From Pseudomonadota bacterium (GTDB lineage: Bacteria > Pseudomonadota > Gammaproteobacteria > Burkholderiales > Burkholderiaceae_E), in the NCBI GenBank assembly GCA_023388075.1, contig JAEWGX010000098.1, positions 15,110 through 79,109 on the forward strand: DNA of 64,000 bases, in the 5' to 3' direction. Below the pieces are notes generated by a model. That model saw only the letters and a program-made list of their open reading frames with translations, did no database searches and was not told the origin of the DNA. The translations under genes and the position numbers were made by a program. Position 1 is the stretch's first letter. Each line of letters begins with the position of its first letter. Below are positions 8,303-16,109 of this stretch, one piece after another.

Positions 8303-9591
8303 AGCACCCTCCCCTCTGCGCCTTCCTCGCGCTCGCGTTCGTCCTCGCCGGCTGCAGCGGCGGTGACGCTCCGCCGCTACAGTACGGGCCCAATCCCGAG
8401 CTCCCGGAGCCGAAGCGCGGCCTGCTGCCCAACATGACCATCTCCGAGCCGGCCGAATGGGGCGATGGGCTGCCTGTCGTGCCGCAAGGCTACGAGATCC
8501 GGGCGATCGCCACGGATCTGCGGATTCCCCGCCAGACGCTGGTGCTGCCCAACGGGGACATCCTCGTGGCCGAGGGACGAGGCGGCAACGCGCCGGCCTT
8601 GAAACCCAAGGACGTGATCGCCGGGATCATCAAATCCAGAGGAACCACCTCGGTCCCGGGCGGCGACCGCCTCACGCTGCTGCGTGACGCCGACGGCGAC
8701 GGGCAGTACGAGCTGAAGACCGTCTTCGCCGAGAACCTGAATGCGCCCTACGGCCTGGCCCTTGTCGACAATCGGCTCTACGTTGCCAACCAGGACGCGC
8801 TGGTGCGGTTCGACTACCGCGAGGGACAGACCAAGGCGGAGGGTCCGCCGATCAAGGTCACCGACCTGCCCTCGGCGATCAACCACCATTGGACCAAGGC
8901 GCTGACGGCCAGCGCGGACGGGCGCTTCCTGTTCGTCGGCATCGGCTCCAACAGCAACATCACCGAACGCGGCATGGTGGCCGAGGTCGACCGCGCCGTC
9001 GTCTGGCAGGTCGACGCGCAGACCGGCGCGCACAGGACCTATGCCACCGGCCTGCGCAACCCGACCGCCCTCACGATCCAACCCGAGACCGGGCAACTCT
9101 GGGCGGTGGTGAACGAACGCGACGAGATCGGGCCCAACCTGGTGCCCGACTATCTCACCGCGGTCCAGGAGGGCAGGTTCTACGGATGGCCGTACAGCTA
9201 CTGGGGCAAGAACGTCGACGACCGCGTCCGGCCGCAGGATCCGGAGAAGGTGGCGTCGGCGGTCGAGCCCGACTACAGCCTGGGCGCCCACGTCGCGGCA
9301 CTCGGCGTGCACTTCTCCAATGCCGCGGTGGGTGAGCGCTTCCGCGAGGGCGTCTTCGTGGGCATGCACGGCAGCTGGAACCGCCCGGTTCCGGTCGGGT
9401 ACAAGGTGGTCTTCGTTCCCTTCCGCGACGGTCGCCCCTCCGGGCAACCGATCGACTTCGTCTCAGGCTTCCTCGGCGACGACGGCAAGGCACGCGGCCG
9501 ACCCGTGGGCGTCACGGTCGATGCGAAGGGCGCCGTGATCGTGGCCGACGATCTGGGCAATGTCGTGTGGCGCGTGACGCCGGTGCGCTAG
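8299..9591 (+). CDS. L-sorbosone dehydrogenase-like PQQ-dependent sugar dehydrogenase, lipoprotein
   Basis: 430 residues; the start ATG overlaps the upstream stop by 4 bases. A lipoprotein signal peptide ends in VLAGCSGG. The mature part is a six-bladed propeller of the GDH/sorbosone dehydrogenase family: LNAPYGLALVDNRLYVAN, NHHWTKALTASADGRFLFVG, then ATGLRNPTALTIQPETGQLW, VNERDEIGPNLVPDYL, FYGWPYSYWGKN, GMHGSWNRP and a final GAVIVADDLGNVVWRV. Family members oxidise aldoses or aldehydes in the periplasm with PQQ. PQQ dependence and substrate are inferred. With the DUF2231 gene it forms a two-gene operon that ends convergently 1 base from the next gene. Confidence 0.85.
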   Translation: MKHPPLCAFLALAFVLAGCSGGDAPPLQYGPNPELPEPKRGLLPNMTISEPAEWGDGLPVVPQGYEIRAIATDLRIPRQTLVLPNGDILVAEGRGGNAPALKPKDVIAGIIKSRGTTSVPGGDRLTLLRDADGDGQYELKTVFAENLNAPYGLALVDNRLYVANQDALVRFDYREGQTKAEGPPIKVTDLPSAINHHWTKALTASADGRFLFVGIGSNSNITERGMVAEVDRAVVWQVDAQTGAHRTYATGLRNPTALTIQPETGQLWAVVNERDEIGPNLVPDYLTAVQEGRFYGWPYSYWGKNVDDRVRPQDPEKVASAVEPDYSLGAHVAALGVHFSNAAVGERFREGVFVGMHGSWNRPVPVGYKVVFVPFRDGRPSGQPIDFVSGFLGDDGKARGRPVGVTVDAKGAVIVADDLGNVVWRVTPVR

Positions 9592-9592
9592 C

Positions 9593-10408
9593 TCAGGCGG
9601 CGAGCGGCTGCACGTCGGTGAAGAGGCCGTCGATGGTCGTGAGCTCGGGGGCGCACAGGAGCGGTGCCTCGGCGGCGTCGGCGATGAACTGCAGCAGGCG
9701 CTCCGTCATCGCGCGCGCCGGCGGCAGGTGGCTGCCCAGGATCGTCGTTGCCGCCAGCCGACGGATCGCCTCCAGCGAGCCGACGAATGCCCTGCGGTCC
9801 TGCCTTGCAGGCGAGCCCGCATGGGCTCGCGCCCACGCTGCGGTACCGAGCTTGAGGAGCACGTTGCCGACCTGACTCGCTTCGGCGACCGGCGCGGGGA
9901 GGACGGCGCCGAAGCAGTCGGCACTGAACAGGACCCCGTTTCCGGTGTCGAGCAGCCCCGTCGTCTCCGCGGTGTCCATGATCGGCGGCTCGACGGCGAG
10001 GAGCTCGCGGTCGCCGACCTGCAGGCGTTGCCCCGGATCGAGCAGGAACAGTCGCTCGCGCGCCAGCGGCAGCCGCATCGCGGCCAACGTGCGCAGTCCG
10101 TGGCGGCTCGCCACCACCCGCGCGTGCGGGGCCCGCTCCAGCACGGCTCCCAGGTTCCCGACATGGTCGGCGTCGGGGTGCGTGATCCAGATCCAGCGAA
10201 GCGAGGCAGGGTCGATCGTTTGCTCGAGCACCGCCATGAACCGGCCGCCGAGGGCCGCAAGGCCTGTGTCGACCAGTACGGGCTCGCGTGCGTGGATCAC
10301 GAACGAGTTGACCGCCAGCACCCCGTGCCCCGGCACCGGCGCCCATGCACCAAGCAGGTCGACGTCGGAGGTCACGCGGCGGGGTTCATGCATCGTCGGG
10401 GCTCGCAT
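9593..10408 (-). CDS. MBL-fold metallohydrolase, flavodiiron/ODP-like ligand set
   Basis: 271 residues from ATG 10408 with GAGG upstream. The metallo-beta-lactamase motif reads THPDADHVGN (His77, Asp79, Asp81, His82): the second His of the usual HxHxDH is Asp, as in oxygen-reducing di-iron proteins where this position is acidic. Further ligands are plausible at DTGNGVLFSADCFG (Asp) and ILGSHLPPA (His). It may therefore be a di-iron redox enzyme rather than a zinc hydrolase; this is inference. It is the last gene of the cupin cluster, 11 bases after the disrupted gene at 10420-11014. Confidence 0.8.
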   Translation of the reverse strand: MRAPTMHEPRRVTSDVDLLGAWAPVPGHGVLAVNSFVIHAREPVLVDTGLAALGGRFMAVLEQTIDPASLRWIWITHPDADHVGNLGAVLERAPHARVVASRHGLRTLAAMRLPLARERLFLLDPGQRLQVGDRELLAVEPPIMDTAETTGLLDTGNGVLFSADCFGAVLPAPVAEASQVGNVLLKLGTAAWARAHAGSPARQDRRAFVGSLEAIRRLAATTILGSHLPPARAMTERLLQFIADAAEAPLLCAPELTTIDGLFTDVQPLAA

Positions 10409-10419
10409 GGCGATTCCTC

Positions 10420-11014
10420 TCAGAACTCGATCGGGTACGGGGCGAGGTCGCCGCGCTCGTAGCGCTCCGGAAGGTCCGGCGTCGCGTTCTCCCAGACGTA
10501 CAGCATCGAGCGCTTCGGCGAGTACCCCTGGTGCCGGATGTCGGCGGGCATCGCGGCGACGTCGCCGGCGCGCATCACCACTTTCGCGCGGGGTCGCCCT
10601 GTCTCCTTGTCGGTGACGTCCCAGTAGATCTCGTCGGAGAGCTGGATGAACCACTCCACGCGGTCGTTGCCGTGGATCACCGGCAGGGTCTGCTCCTCGG
10701 TGGTGGGACACGCGAGCGACGCCTTGCAGACGCCGGTGACCGATGGGTTCCAGGTGACATCCGAGCGGCTCAGGTAGGCGAACAGGTTGAAGGCGTGCAG
10801 CTGGCCTTCGAAACCCGGCTCGGTCCTGACCACCGGCTCGTCCTGGGGCACGTCGGCGAAGCCGCGGTTCACGCGCCGGCCAGCGGATCGTCACGAAGTA
10901 CTCGTCCCGCTCGAAGGTGAAGCCGCCGGCGGCGAAGGTCCGGTAGCCGGCGGTCCGGTTGGCTTGCCGCGGCGTCTTCTCCGTGCCGGCAGGTTGCTGG
11001 ATCACAGCACTCAT
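10420..11014 (-). pseudogene. cupin-type protein annotated as hydroxyquinol 1,2-dioxygenase-like, disrupted by internal deletion
   Basis: The start at ATG 11014 encodes about 47 residues (MSAVIQQPAGTEKTP... to ERDEYFVTIRWPA). The reading frame then breaks at about 10875, and the rest of the homology continues in another frame from codon GTG 10872 (NRGFADVPQDEPVV) for 150 residues to a good cupin end (WFIQLSDEIYWDV, MPADIRHQGYSPKRSMLYVW). From memory, Burkholderiales proteins annotated as hydroxyquinol 1,2-dioxygenase join these two parts through a middle section absent here, so an out-of-frame internal deletion is the simplest reading. The GTG has no ribosome site, so the cupin half is unlikely to be made well. 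The alternative is two adjacent genes with the first truncated. Flanking genes look intact. Confidence 0.6.
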
Positions 11015-11042
11015 GATTTCTCTCCTCGTGTCTATCTGATGA

Positions 11043-11546
11043 TCAGTGCAGGCAGATCCCGGCCCACTTCTGGACCGTCAGGTCGCCGAGCATCGTCTGG
11101 ACGAGCAGCACGCCGGGGCGGCTTCCTTGCGCCATGAAGCGGTAGGCGCAGTCCCGGTTCAGCAGCGCCTGGTGACCGCGTCGCAGCGCGACGGCCCCCA
11201 TCCGGCGGCCTTCGGGCTCGCCGGGCACCTGGACCGCACCGCCGCGGTCCTCGGCCGCGAGCCTTCGCGGGTTCGCCAGCTGCACGTATTCGACATGCAC
11301 CTCGCCGTCCATGCAGATGGCGAACTCGTCGTGCGCGCAGGCGAACCACGGTGACACGCCTTCGGCGGGCACGACCTCCTGCACGTACTCGAGGTTGCGG
11401 GCGACCGCGATGCGGTCCCACGGGCGGCTAGTGGCCGCCACCTCGAAGAGGTTCGAGAACGCGTACTCCTTCCGGCTGCCAGAGATGAGCTCGATCTCGC
11501 CCTTGCGGAAGTCATCGAGCGACGCGAAACGGGTCTGTGACATCAT
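11043..11546 (-). CDS. cupin-like protein, partner of the disrupted dioxygenase-like gene
   Basis: 167 residues from ATG 11546 (AAGGAG just upstream; a second ATG follows directly). The sequence has a cupin-like core: SPWFACAHDEFAICMDGEVH gives His, Glu and a later His (RRGHQALL), followed by an aromatic C-terminus LTVQKWAGICLH. I recall close relatives always next to the protein annotated as hydroxyquinol 1,2-dioxygenase, and here too it sits 28 bases upstream of that (now broken) gene. A ring-cleavage or oxygenase role is plausible but unproven. It is first in the cluster and is preceded by two GGGAC-N4-GTCCC dyads. Confidence 0.7.
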   Translation of the reverse strand: MMSQTRFASLDDFRKGEIELISGSRKEYAFSNLFEVAATSRPWDRIAVARNLEYVQEVVPAEGVSPWFACAHDEFAICMDGEVHVEYVQLANPRRLAAEDRGGAVQVPGEPEGRRMGAVALRRGHQALLNRDCAYRFMAQGSRPGVLLVQTMLGDLTVQKWAGICLH

Positions 11547-11656
11547 CGATCTCCTTGATTGCGGCCGGGGTGGCCTCGCCGTGCCGGCGTCCGTTCGGAG
11601 GGCGGCGCAGGCTTCGGCGACAGGGTCATTGGACACGCCCGATGACGCGTGGCGCA

Positions 11657-11670
11657 GGGACCGCGGTCCC
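11657..11670. promoter_or_regulatory. candidate operator dyad 1 (GGGAC-CGCG-GTCCC)
   Basis: A perfect 14-base palindrome in the 221-base gap between the LuxR-type regulator gene and the cupin cluster. It has the same GGGAC-N4-GTCCC form as the dyad at 11698-11715, with centres 43 bases apart (about four helical turns). A LuxR-type dimer from the gene at 11768 is the natural candidate binder; this is inferred from position only. No good sigma-70 promoter is seen downstream, which fits an activator-dependent promoter. Confidence 0.55.
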
Positions 11671-11697
11671 GGAACGTGGCCGCATCGCTCGCCCCGG

Positions 11698-11715
11698 CAG
11701 GGACAGCAGTCCCTG
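11698..11715. promoter_or_regulatory. candidate operator dyad 2 (CAGGGAC-AGCA-GTCCCTG)
   Basis: An inverted repeat with 7-base perfect arms and a 4-base centre, sharing its GGGAC-N4-GTCCC core with the dyad at 11657-11670. It sits just past the stop codon of the regulator gene (11768), upstream of the cupin genes. Confidence 0.55.
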
Positions 11716-11767
11716 GGGTGCGTGGCGGAGATCGAACGGAAGTGCAGGCAGGCCCGGAACCGGCCCG

Positions 11768-12838
11768 TCAGCGCTGTCCGAAGCCGGCTTCGCGTGCCCT
11801 GACGATCGCCTGGGCGCGGCTTTCCACGCCCAGCTTCTCGAAGACCCGGGTGATGGTGTTCCTGACCGTCTTCTGCGCGAGGCCGAGGTGTGCCGCGATC
11901 TGGGCGTTGTCCAGCCGACGTGCCAGGTGATCGAGCAGCTTGCGCACCTTGGGCGTCAGCGCGGAGAAGGCCTGGGGCGCCGTGCGCTGCGGTCCGGTGG
12001 ACAGGAAGGCGCGCAGCTCGCTCGCGAACACGGCCCAGGCGGGCTCGTCGTGGAGCAGGACGTGGTTGCGGCTGTCCAGCGGCACGAAGCGCGCGCCGGC
12101 GATGCCCGACGCCAGCCTGCAGCCTTCCTCGAACGGCACCCGCGCGTCGGCACGCGCGTGGAAGACGAGGGTCGGGCAACGGACCAGCGGCAGCGCGGCG
12201 CTTGCGTCGAACTCCGCCGAAGCGGCAATCAGGCGGGCCGCCTGCTCCGGTGACGTCGACAACCGCTGCATCTCGTTGAACCGGCGGGCGACCTCGGCCG
12301 TCGCGTCCGGCATCATCTGCGTGGTGAAGAGCTGGTTGAACGCCGGGTTCGCCTGGTCCCAGCCGAGCCGGATCAGCTGCACGGTCAGGCGCGCGGTCTC
12401 CTTGACCGTCTCCGGCACGTCGCGCTTCAGCACGCCCTTCGCGAAGGCGCCGACCAGGACCAGGTGGGACACCCGTTCGGGGTGCCGGGCGGCGTAGCTC
12501 ACCGCCAGCGCCCCACCCTGCGACACCCCGATGAGCGCGAAGCGCTCGAATCCGGCGGCGTCGGCGACCGCCTCCAGGTCCGCGACATGCGCATCGAGCG
12601 ACACGTCGACGACGTCGTGGTCCGACAGGCCGCAGCCGCGCTCGTCGTAGCGCACCAGCTGCCCGATCCGCGACACCTCCTCGATCCAGGGCTGCCATGG
12701 TGGCGACAGCAGGTCGAGCTCGATGTGCGTCAACCAGTTGGCCGCCTTGATGATCGGCATGCCGCGGCCGGTGCGCGCATAGGCGAGGCGGGTGCCGTCG
12801 GCACCGATGCAGAAGCGCAACTCCTGGGGGATGGCCAT
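11768..12838 (-). CDS. alpha/beta hydrolase-LuxR fusion transcriptional regulator
   Basis: 356 residues from ATG 12838. Residues ~1-270 are an alpha/beta-hydrolase domain with the oxyanion/strand region YDERGCGLSDHDV, nucleophile elbow GVSQGGALAVSYAA, acid region FHARADARVPF and final His in DSRNHVLLHDEP. Residues ~290-356 are a LuxR-type helix-turn-helix (LTPKVRKLLDHLARRLDN, AQIAAHLGLAQKTVRNTITR, VFEKLGVESRAQAIVRAR). The hydrolase domain probably senses or turns over a small ester or lactone signal, since the nucleophile Ser is kept. Genes downstream on the same strand form the cupin cluster, so it is likely their regulator. Confidence 0.88.
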   Translation of the reverse strand: MAIPQELRFCIGADGTRLAYARTGRGMPIIKAANWLTHIELDLLSPPWQPWIEEVSRIGQLVRYDERGCGLSDHDVVDVSLDAHVADLEAVADAAGFERFALIGVSQGGALAVSYAARHPERVSHLVLVGAFAKGVLKRDVPETVKETARLTVQLIRLGWDQANPAFNQLFTTQMMPDATAEVARRFNEMQRLSTSPEQAARLIAASAEFDASAALPLVRCPTLVFHARADARVPFEEGCRLASGIAGARFVPLDSRNHVLLHDEPAWAVFASELRAFLSTGPQRTAPQAFSALTPKVRKLLDHLARRLDNAQIAAHLGLAQKTVRNTITRVFEKLGVESRAQAIVRAREAGFGQR

Positions 12839-13036
12839 GGCGTGTCCGGGGGCCGGCGGTTGGTGTGGCGCCGCCTCGCGGCGCCGCCGGCCGGTATGGT
12901 AGCGCGCTCGATCATCGGCAAGATCTTGACGCGGATCAATCCTGGATGCTCCCGTTCGCTGCAAGCTATGGTCGTCGCAGCCACGGTCCTCGGACAGCCA
13001 GCTCCTCCGTCGCGCGCATTGAAGAGGAACCCGGTC

Positions 13037-13393
13037 ATGCGTATCTACTGCGTCCTGCGCCGAGGTCTGTTGGCCCTGTCGGTCGGCCTCGCAGCCGCTC
13101 CCGTGTTCGCCGACGACTGCGACGCTCCGGTACAGCAGTGGCAATCCCGCGAGGACTTGCGTCGGATGGCCGCGGCCCGTGGCTGGGAAGTGGAGCGGGT
13201 CAAGATCGACGACGGCTGCTATGAGATCCGCGGCACGGACGCCAATGGTCTTGACTTCAAGGCGAAGGTCGACCCGGAGACCCTGGAGGTCGTGAAGTTC
13301 AAGCAGCGGGATCGCGAACGCGATCGTGCGCGTGACCGCGGCCGTACCGCGGCTCAGCGTGCGCCCTCCGATTCGCACGGCCGCACCGAGTAG
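13037..13393 (+). CDS. small exported PepSY-domain protein
   Basis: 118 residues; ATG 13037 follows GAGGA. A signal peptide (cleavage after AAPVFA) is followed by a PepSY-like domain: SREDLRRMAAARGWEVERVK, DDGCYEIRGTDANGLDFKAK, VDPETLEVVKFKQ. The C-terminus is very basic and Arg/Asp-rich (RDRERDRARDRGR). PepSY modules accompany periplasmic redox systems, and this gene opens the run PepSY, DUF2271, flavodoxin-reductase, ApbE, 27 bases before the DUF2271 gene. Its likely role is as a periplasmic accessory or electron-carrier partner; no cofactor-binding motif is seen in it. Confidence 0.75.
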   Translation: MRIYCVLRRGLLALSVGLAAAPVFADDCDAPVQQWQSREDLRRMAAARGWEVERVKIDDGCYEIRGTDANGLDFKAKVDPETLEVVKFKQRDRERDRARDRGRTAAQRAPSDSHGRTE

Positions 13394-13420
13394 CCGAAGG
13401 AAAAGTCGAAGGAGCGGTTC

Positions 13421-13897
13421 GTGTCCAAGCCCGTATTCCCCATCGTTGCCTTGGCGGGCCTGCTCGCCTTGCCTGGCCTCTCCCAGGGTCGGCCGGTGAC
13501 GCTCACCGCCCAGCTCAAGAACTACGGTGGCGACGGAGCCTACCTGGCGGTGTACCTGACCGATGCCAAGGGCGCCTATGCCCGGACGCTCTGGGTGGCG
13601 GGTGGCAAGGCCAAGTACTACAAGCACCTGGCGGACTGGAACCGGCTGTCCGCCAAAGATGCCAAACGCCTCGACGGGGTGACCGGCGCCAGCGTCGGCG
13701 CAGGCCGCACGCTCAAGGTGACCGCCGAGCTGGCCGATGCGCTGATCGATGCGGGCTACGAGATCCGCATCGATGCGGCCGTCGAGGACATGCGCGACAG
13801 CCCCGCCGAGATTCGCGTGCCGATGTCCACCCAGAATGCGGCCAAGCCGCACCCCGGCAAGCAGTACATCCAGTCCCTGACCTTCCAGTTGCAGTAG
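13421..13897 (+). CDS. DUF2271 periplasmic protein with flavinylation motif
   Basis: 158 residues from GTG 13421 with GAAGGAG upstream. A signal peptide (LALPGLSQG) leads into a DUF2271-type domain (TLTAQLKNYGGDGAYLAVYL, KAKYYKHLADWNRL, FQLQ at the end). Residues 85-91 read DGVTGAS, matching the Dxx(S/T)GA(T/S) sequence to which ApbE attaches FMN; the last Ser (91) would carry the flavin. The gene lies 7 bases before a membrane flavoreductase, and an ApbE gene follows that. It is therefore the predicted covalently flavinylated periplasmic carrier of this cassette. The motif is seen directly; modification is inferred. Confidence 0.82.
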   Translation: MSKPVFPIVALAGLLALPGLSQGRPVTLTAQLKNYGGDGAYLAVYLTDAKGAYARTLWVAGGKAKYYKHLADWNRLSAKDAKRLDGVTGASVGAGRTLKVTAELADALIDAGYEIRIDAAVEDMRDSPAEIRVPMSTQNAAKPHPGKQYIQSLTFQLQ

Positions 13898-13904
13898 ATC
13901 GCGG

Positions 13905-16109
13905 ATGGGTTGGAAAGTCGTCCACCGCTGGCTGGGCCTCGTCGCCGGCGGCCTGGCCATGGTGCTGGGCGTCACCGGCGCCCTCCTCGCGATCGAACCG
14001 CTGCAGCAGGCTCTGCAGGCGCCCCCGGCCCCGGACGAGCTGTCTGTCGCCATCCTCGCCGACCGGGTACGGCAGGCCATGCCGGGCGTGGAGGAGATCC
14101 GCCGCCTTCCTGCGGGTGCCCTCGTCGCCTTCGGTTTCGAGGATGACCGGCCCCACGCGTCCTACGTGGATCCGGCCGATGGCCGTGCGCTCGCCGCCTA
14201 CCGACCCTCGCCACTGCCGCGCTGGGTGAAGAACCTGCACCGGTCCCTGCTGCTGGGCGATGCCGGCCGCTGGGGCGCCGCGGGCATCGCACTGGGCATG
14301 GCGGTGATATCGCTCTCGGGGCTGGTGCTGCTGTTGCGGCGCATGGGTGGCTGGGCCCGCCTCGCCGGGCCGGTAAGAGGAACGGCGGCGCAGCGCCTGC
14401 ATGTGCTGGTCGCGCGCGTCGTTCTCGCGGTGCTGGGACTGTCGTCTCTCACCGCGCTCTACATGAGCGCGACGACCCTGGGCCTGGTCGAGCTCGAGGC
14501 GGAGGCGGAGCCGGACGTGGTCTCGGAGGCGGGCAGCCAGCCCGGGCTGGCCCCGGCCCAGCTGCCGGCCCTGCAGGCCCTCACGGTACGGGACCTGCGC
14601 AAGCTGGGCTTTCCCGCTGCCACGGACCCCGAGGACGTCTGGGAGGTCGCGACCCGCCAGGGCCAGGCGTGGATCGACCGCTACAGCGGCCAAATGCTGG
14701 CCTGGCAGGACAGCCCCACGGTGCAGCAGCTGTACGACTGGGCGGTGGTCCTGCACACGGGCGAGAGCGCGTGGCCGTGGGCCGTGGTGCTGGGTCTCGT
14801 GGGAGCTTTCGTCGTTCCGCTGTGGCTGTCGGGCCTCTTGATCTGGTGGCGGGAACGACGGGAGGCCGTTCGAATCACCGGCAACAGTCCACTGGCGCAG
14901 GCTGACGTGCTGGTCTTCGTGGCCAGCGAAGGCGGCACCACCTGGGGCTTTGCCCAGGCGCTGCATGAGGCACTGGTCCGATGCGGACACAAGGTACACA
15001 CGGCTGGCCTGGAAGCCTTCCAGACGGCTCCGGCGACGCGCCGGGTGCTCATCCTCGCCGCCACCTACGGTGATGGGCAGGCACCGACTCATGCCGCTGG
15101 CGCCCTGGAGCGGATCACCCGCCACAACGGACCTGTCGTTCCGGTGGCGGTGCTGGGCTTCGGCGAGCGGCAGTACCCGGCCTTCTGCGGTTTCGCCCGG
15201 GCACTGGAGGAAGCCCTGCGCATGAAGGGTTGGCCGGTACTGGTGCCGTTGGAGTGCATCCATCAGCAGTCGAGCCAGGAGTTCAGTCGCTGGGGCGAGC
15301 ACCTGGCACAGGCGCTGGGCGAACCGATCGAACTGAAGTACTCGCCCCGGCTGCCGCCGCGCACCACGCTCACGCTGGTATTCCGTCGGGAATATCCCGG
15401 CCAGGGTGACAGGCCCGCGACCATCCTCCGTTTCACCTGGCCGCGCGCCCGCTGGGTCGACCGCCTGTTCGGCCGCGGCATCGCGCGCTTCGAGGCAAGC
15501 GACCTGGTGGGCATCCTGCCGCCCGACGCCGGCGTGCCGCGCTATTACTCGCTGGCGTCGGGAAGCAAGGACGGCTTCCTGGAGATCTGCGTTCGCCGAC
15601 TGCCCGGCGGGCTGTGCTCGACGTACCTCCATGACCTGCAGCCCGGGGACACGGTCCAGGCCTTCATGCGCCCCAACCCCGGCTTCGCCCTGTCGGCCTC
15701 CCGGCGGCCCGTGGTGCTCATCGGCGCGGGGACCGGCGTGGCGCCGCTCGCCGGCTTCATCCGACGCAACGACCGGCACCGTCCGATGCACCTGTACTTC
15801 GGGGGCCGGAACCCGACGCAGGACTTCTATTTCGAGCAGGACATCCAGCGCTGGCTCGATGAGCATCGCCTGGCCTCCCTGCACACGGTGTTCTCCCGCG
15901 TGCCAGGCGGCGGCTACGTGCAGGATGAGCTGCGCCGCGACGCCACGCACCTGAGAAACCTGCTGCGCAGCGGCGCCTCGGTGCGCGTGTGCGGCAGCCG
16001 CCCCATGGCGCGCGGCGTGGCCGAAACGCTCGACGGCATCCTGGAAGCCCTGCACCTGAGCGTCCAGCAGCTCAAGGCGAAGGGGCGCTATGCCGAAGAC
16101 ATCTTCTGA
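13905..16109 (+). CDS. membrane PepSY-flavodoxin-NADPH reductase fusion
   Basis: 734 residues. The N-terminal half is a PepSY-type membrane module with hydrophobic spans at about 12-31, 127-145, 165-188 and 290-312 and two periplasmic loops. Residues ~330-475 are a flavodoxin domain (VFVASEGGTTWGFAQAL as FMN phosphate loop, ILAATYGDGQAP). Residues ~480-734 are a ferredoxin-NADP reductase module with FAD motif PRYYSLAS, GGLCSTYLHDLQPGD, the NADPH loop LIGAGTGVAPLAGFI, YFGGRNPTQDF and the terminal YAEDIF. It should take electrons from cytoplasmic NADPH through FAD and FMN and pass them across the membrane, plausibly to the flavinylated DUF2271 protein. It overlaps apbE by 20 bases. Confidence 0.88.
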   Translation: MGWKVVHRWLGLVAGGLAMVLGVTGALLAIEPLQQALQAPPAPDELSVAILADRVRQAMPGVEEIRRLPAGALVAFGFEDDRPHASYVDPADGRALAAYRPSPLPRWVKNLHRSLLLGDAGRWGAAGIALGMAVISLSGLVLLLRRMGGWARLAGPVRGTAAQRLHVLVARVVLAVLGLSSLTALYMSATTLGLVELEAEAEPDVVSEAGSQPGLAPAQLPALQALTVRDLRKLGFPAATDPEDVWEVATRQGQAWIDRYSGQMLAWQDSPTVQQLYDWAVVLHTGESAWPWAVVLGLVGAFVVPLWLSGLLIWWRERREAVRITGNSPLAQADVLVFVASEGGTTWGFAQALHEALVRCGHKVHTAGLEAFQTAPATRRVLILAATYGDGQAPTHAAGALERITRHNGPVVPVAVLGFGERQYPAFCGFARALEEALRMKGWPVLVPLECIHQQSSQEFSRWGEHLAQALGEPIELKYSPRLPPRTTLTLVFRREYPGQGDRPATILRFTWPRARWVDRLFGRGIARFEASDLVGILPPDAGVPRYYSLASGSKDGFLEICVRRLPGGLCSTYLHDLQPGDTVQAFMRPNPGFALSASRRPVVLIGAGTGVAPLAGFIRRNDRHRPMHLYFGGRNPTQDFYFEQDIQRWLDEHRLASLHTVFSRVPGGGYVQDELRRDATHLRNLLRSGASVRVCGSRPMARGVAETLDGILEALHLSVQQLKAKGRYAEDIF

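Noticed and set aside
9593..11014. One continuous 473-codon minus-strand frame spanning the cupin and MBL genes
   Set aside because: Its first 47 codons and its last 271 belong to two different proteins; the middle runs through the cupin gene in the wrong frame, so the long frame is a result of the deletion and GC bias.
12839..14080. Upstream extension of the LuxR-type hydrolase gene to 770 codons
   Set aside because: The extension runs antisense through the PepSY and DUF2271 genes; the domain starts properly at ATG 12838.
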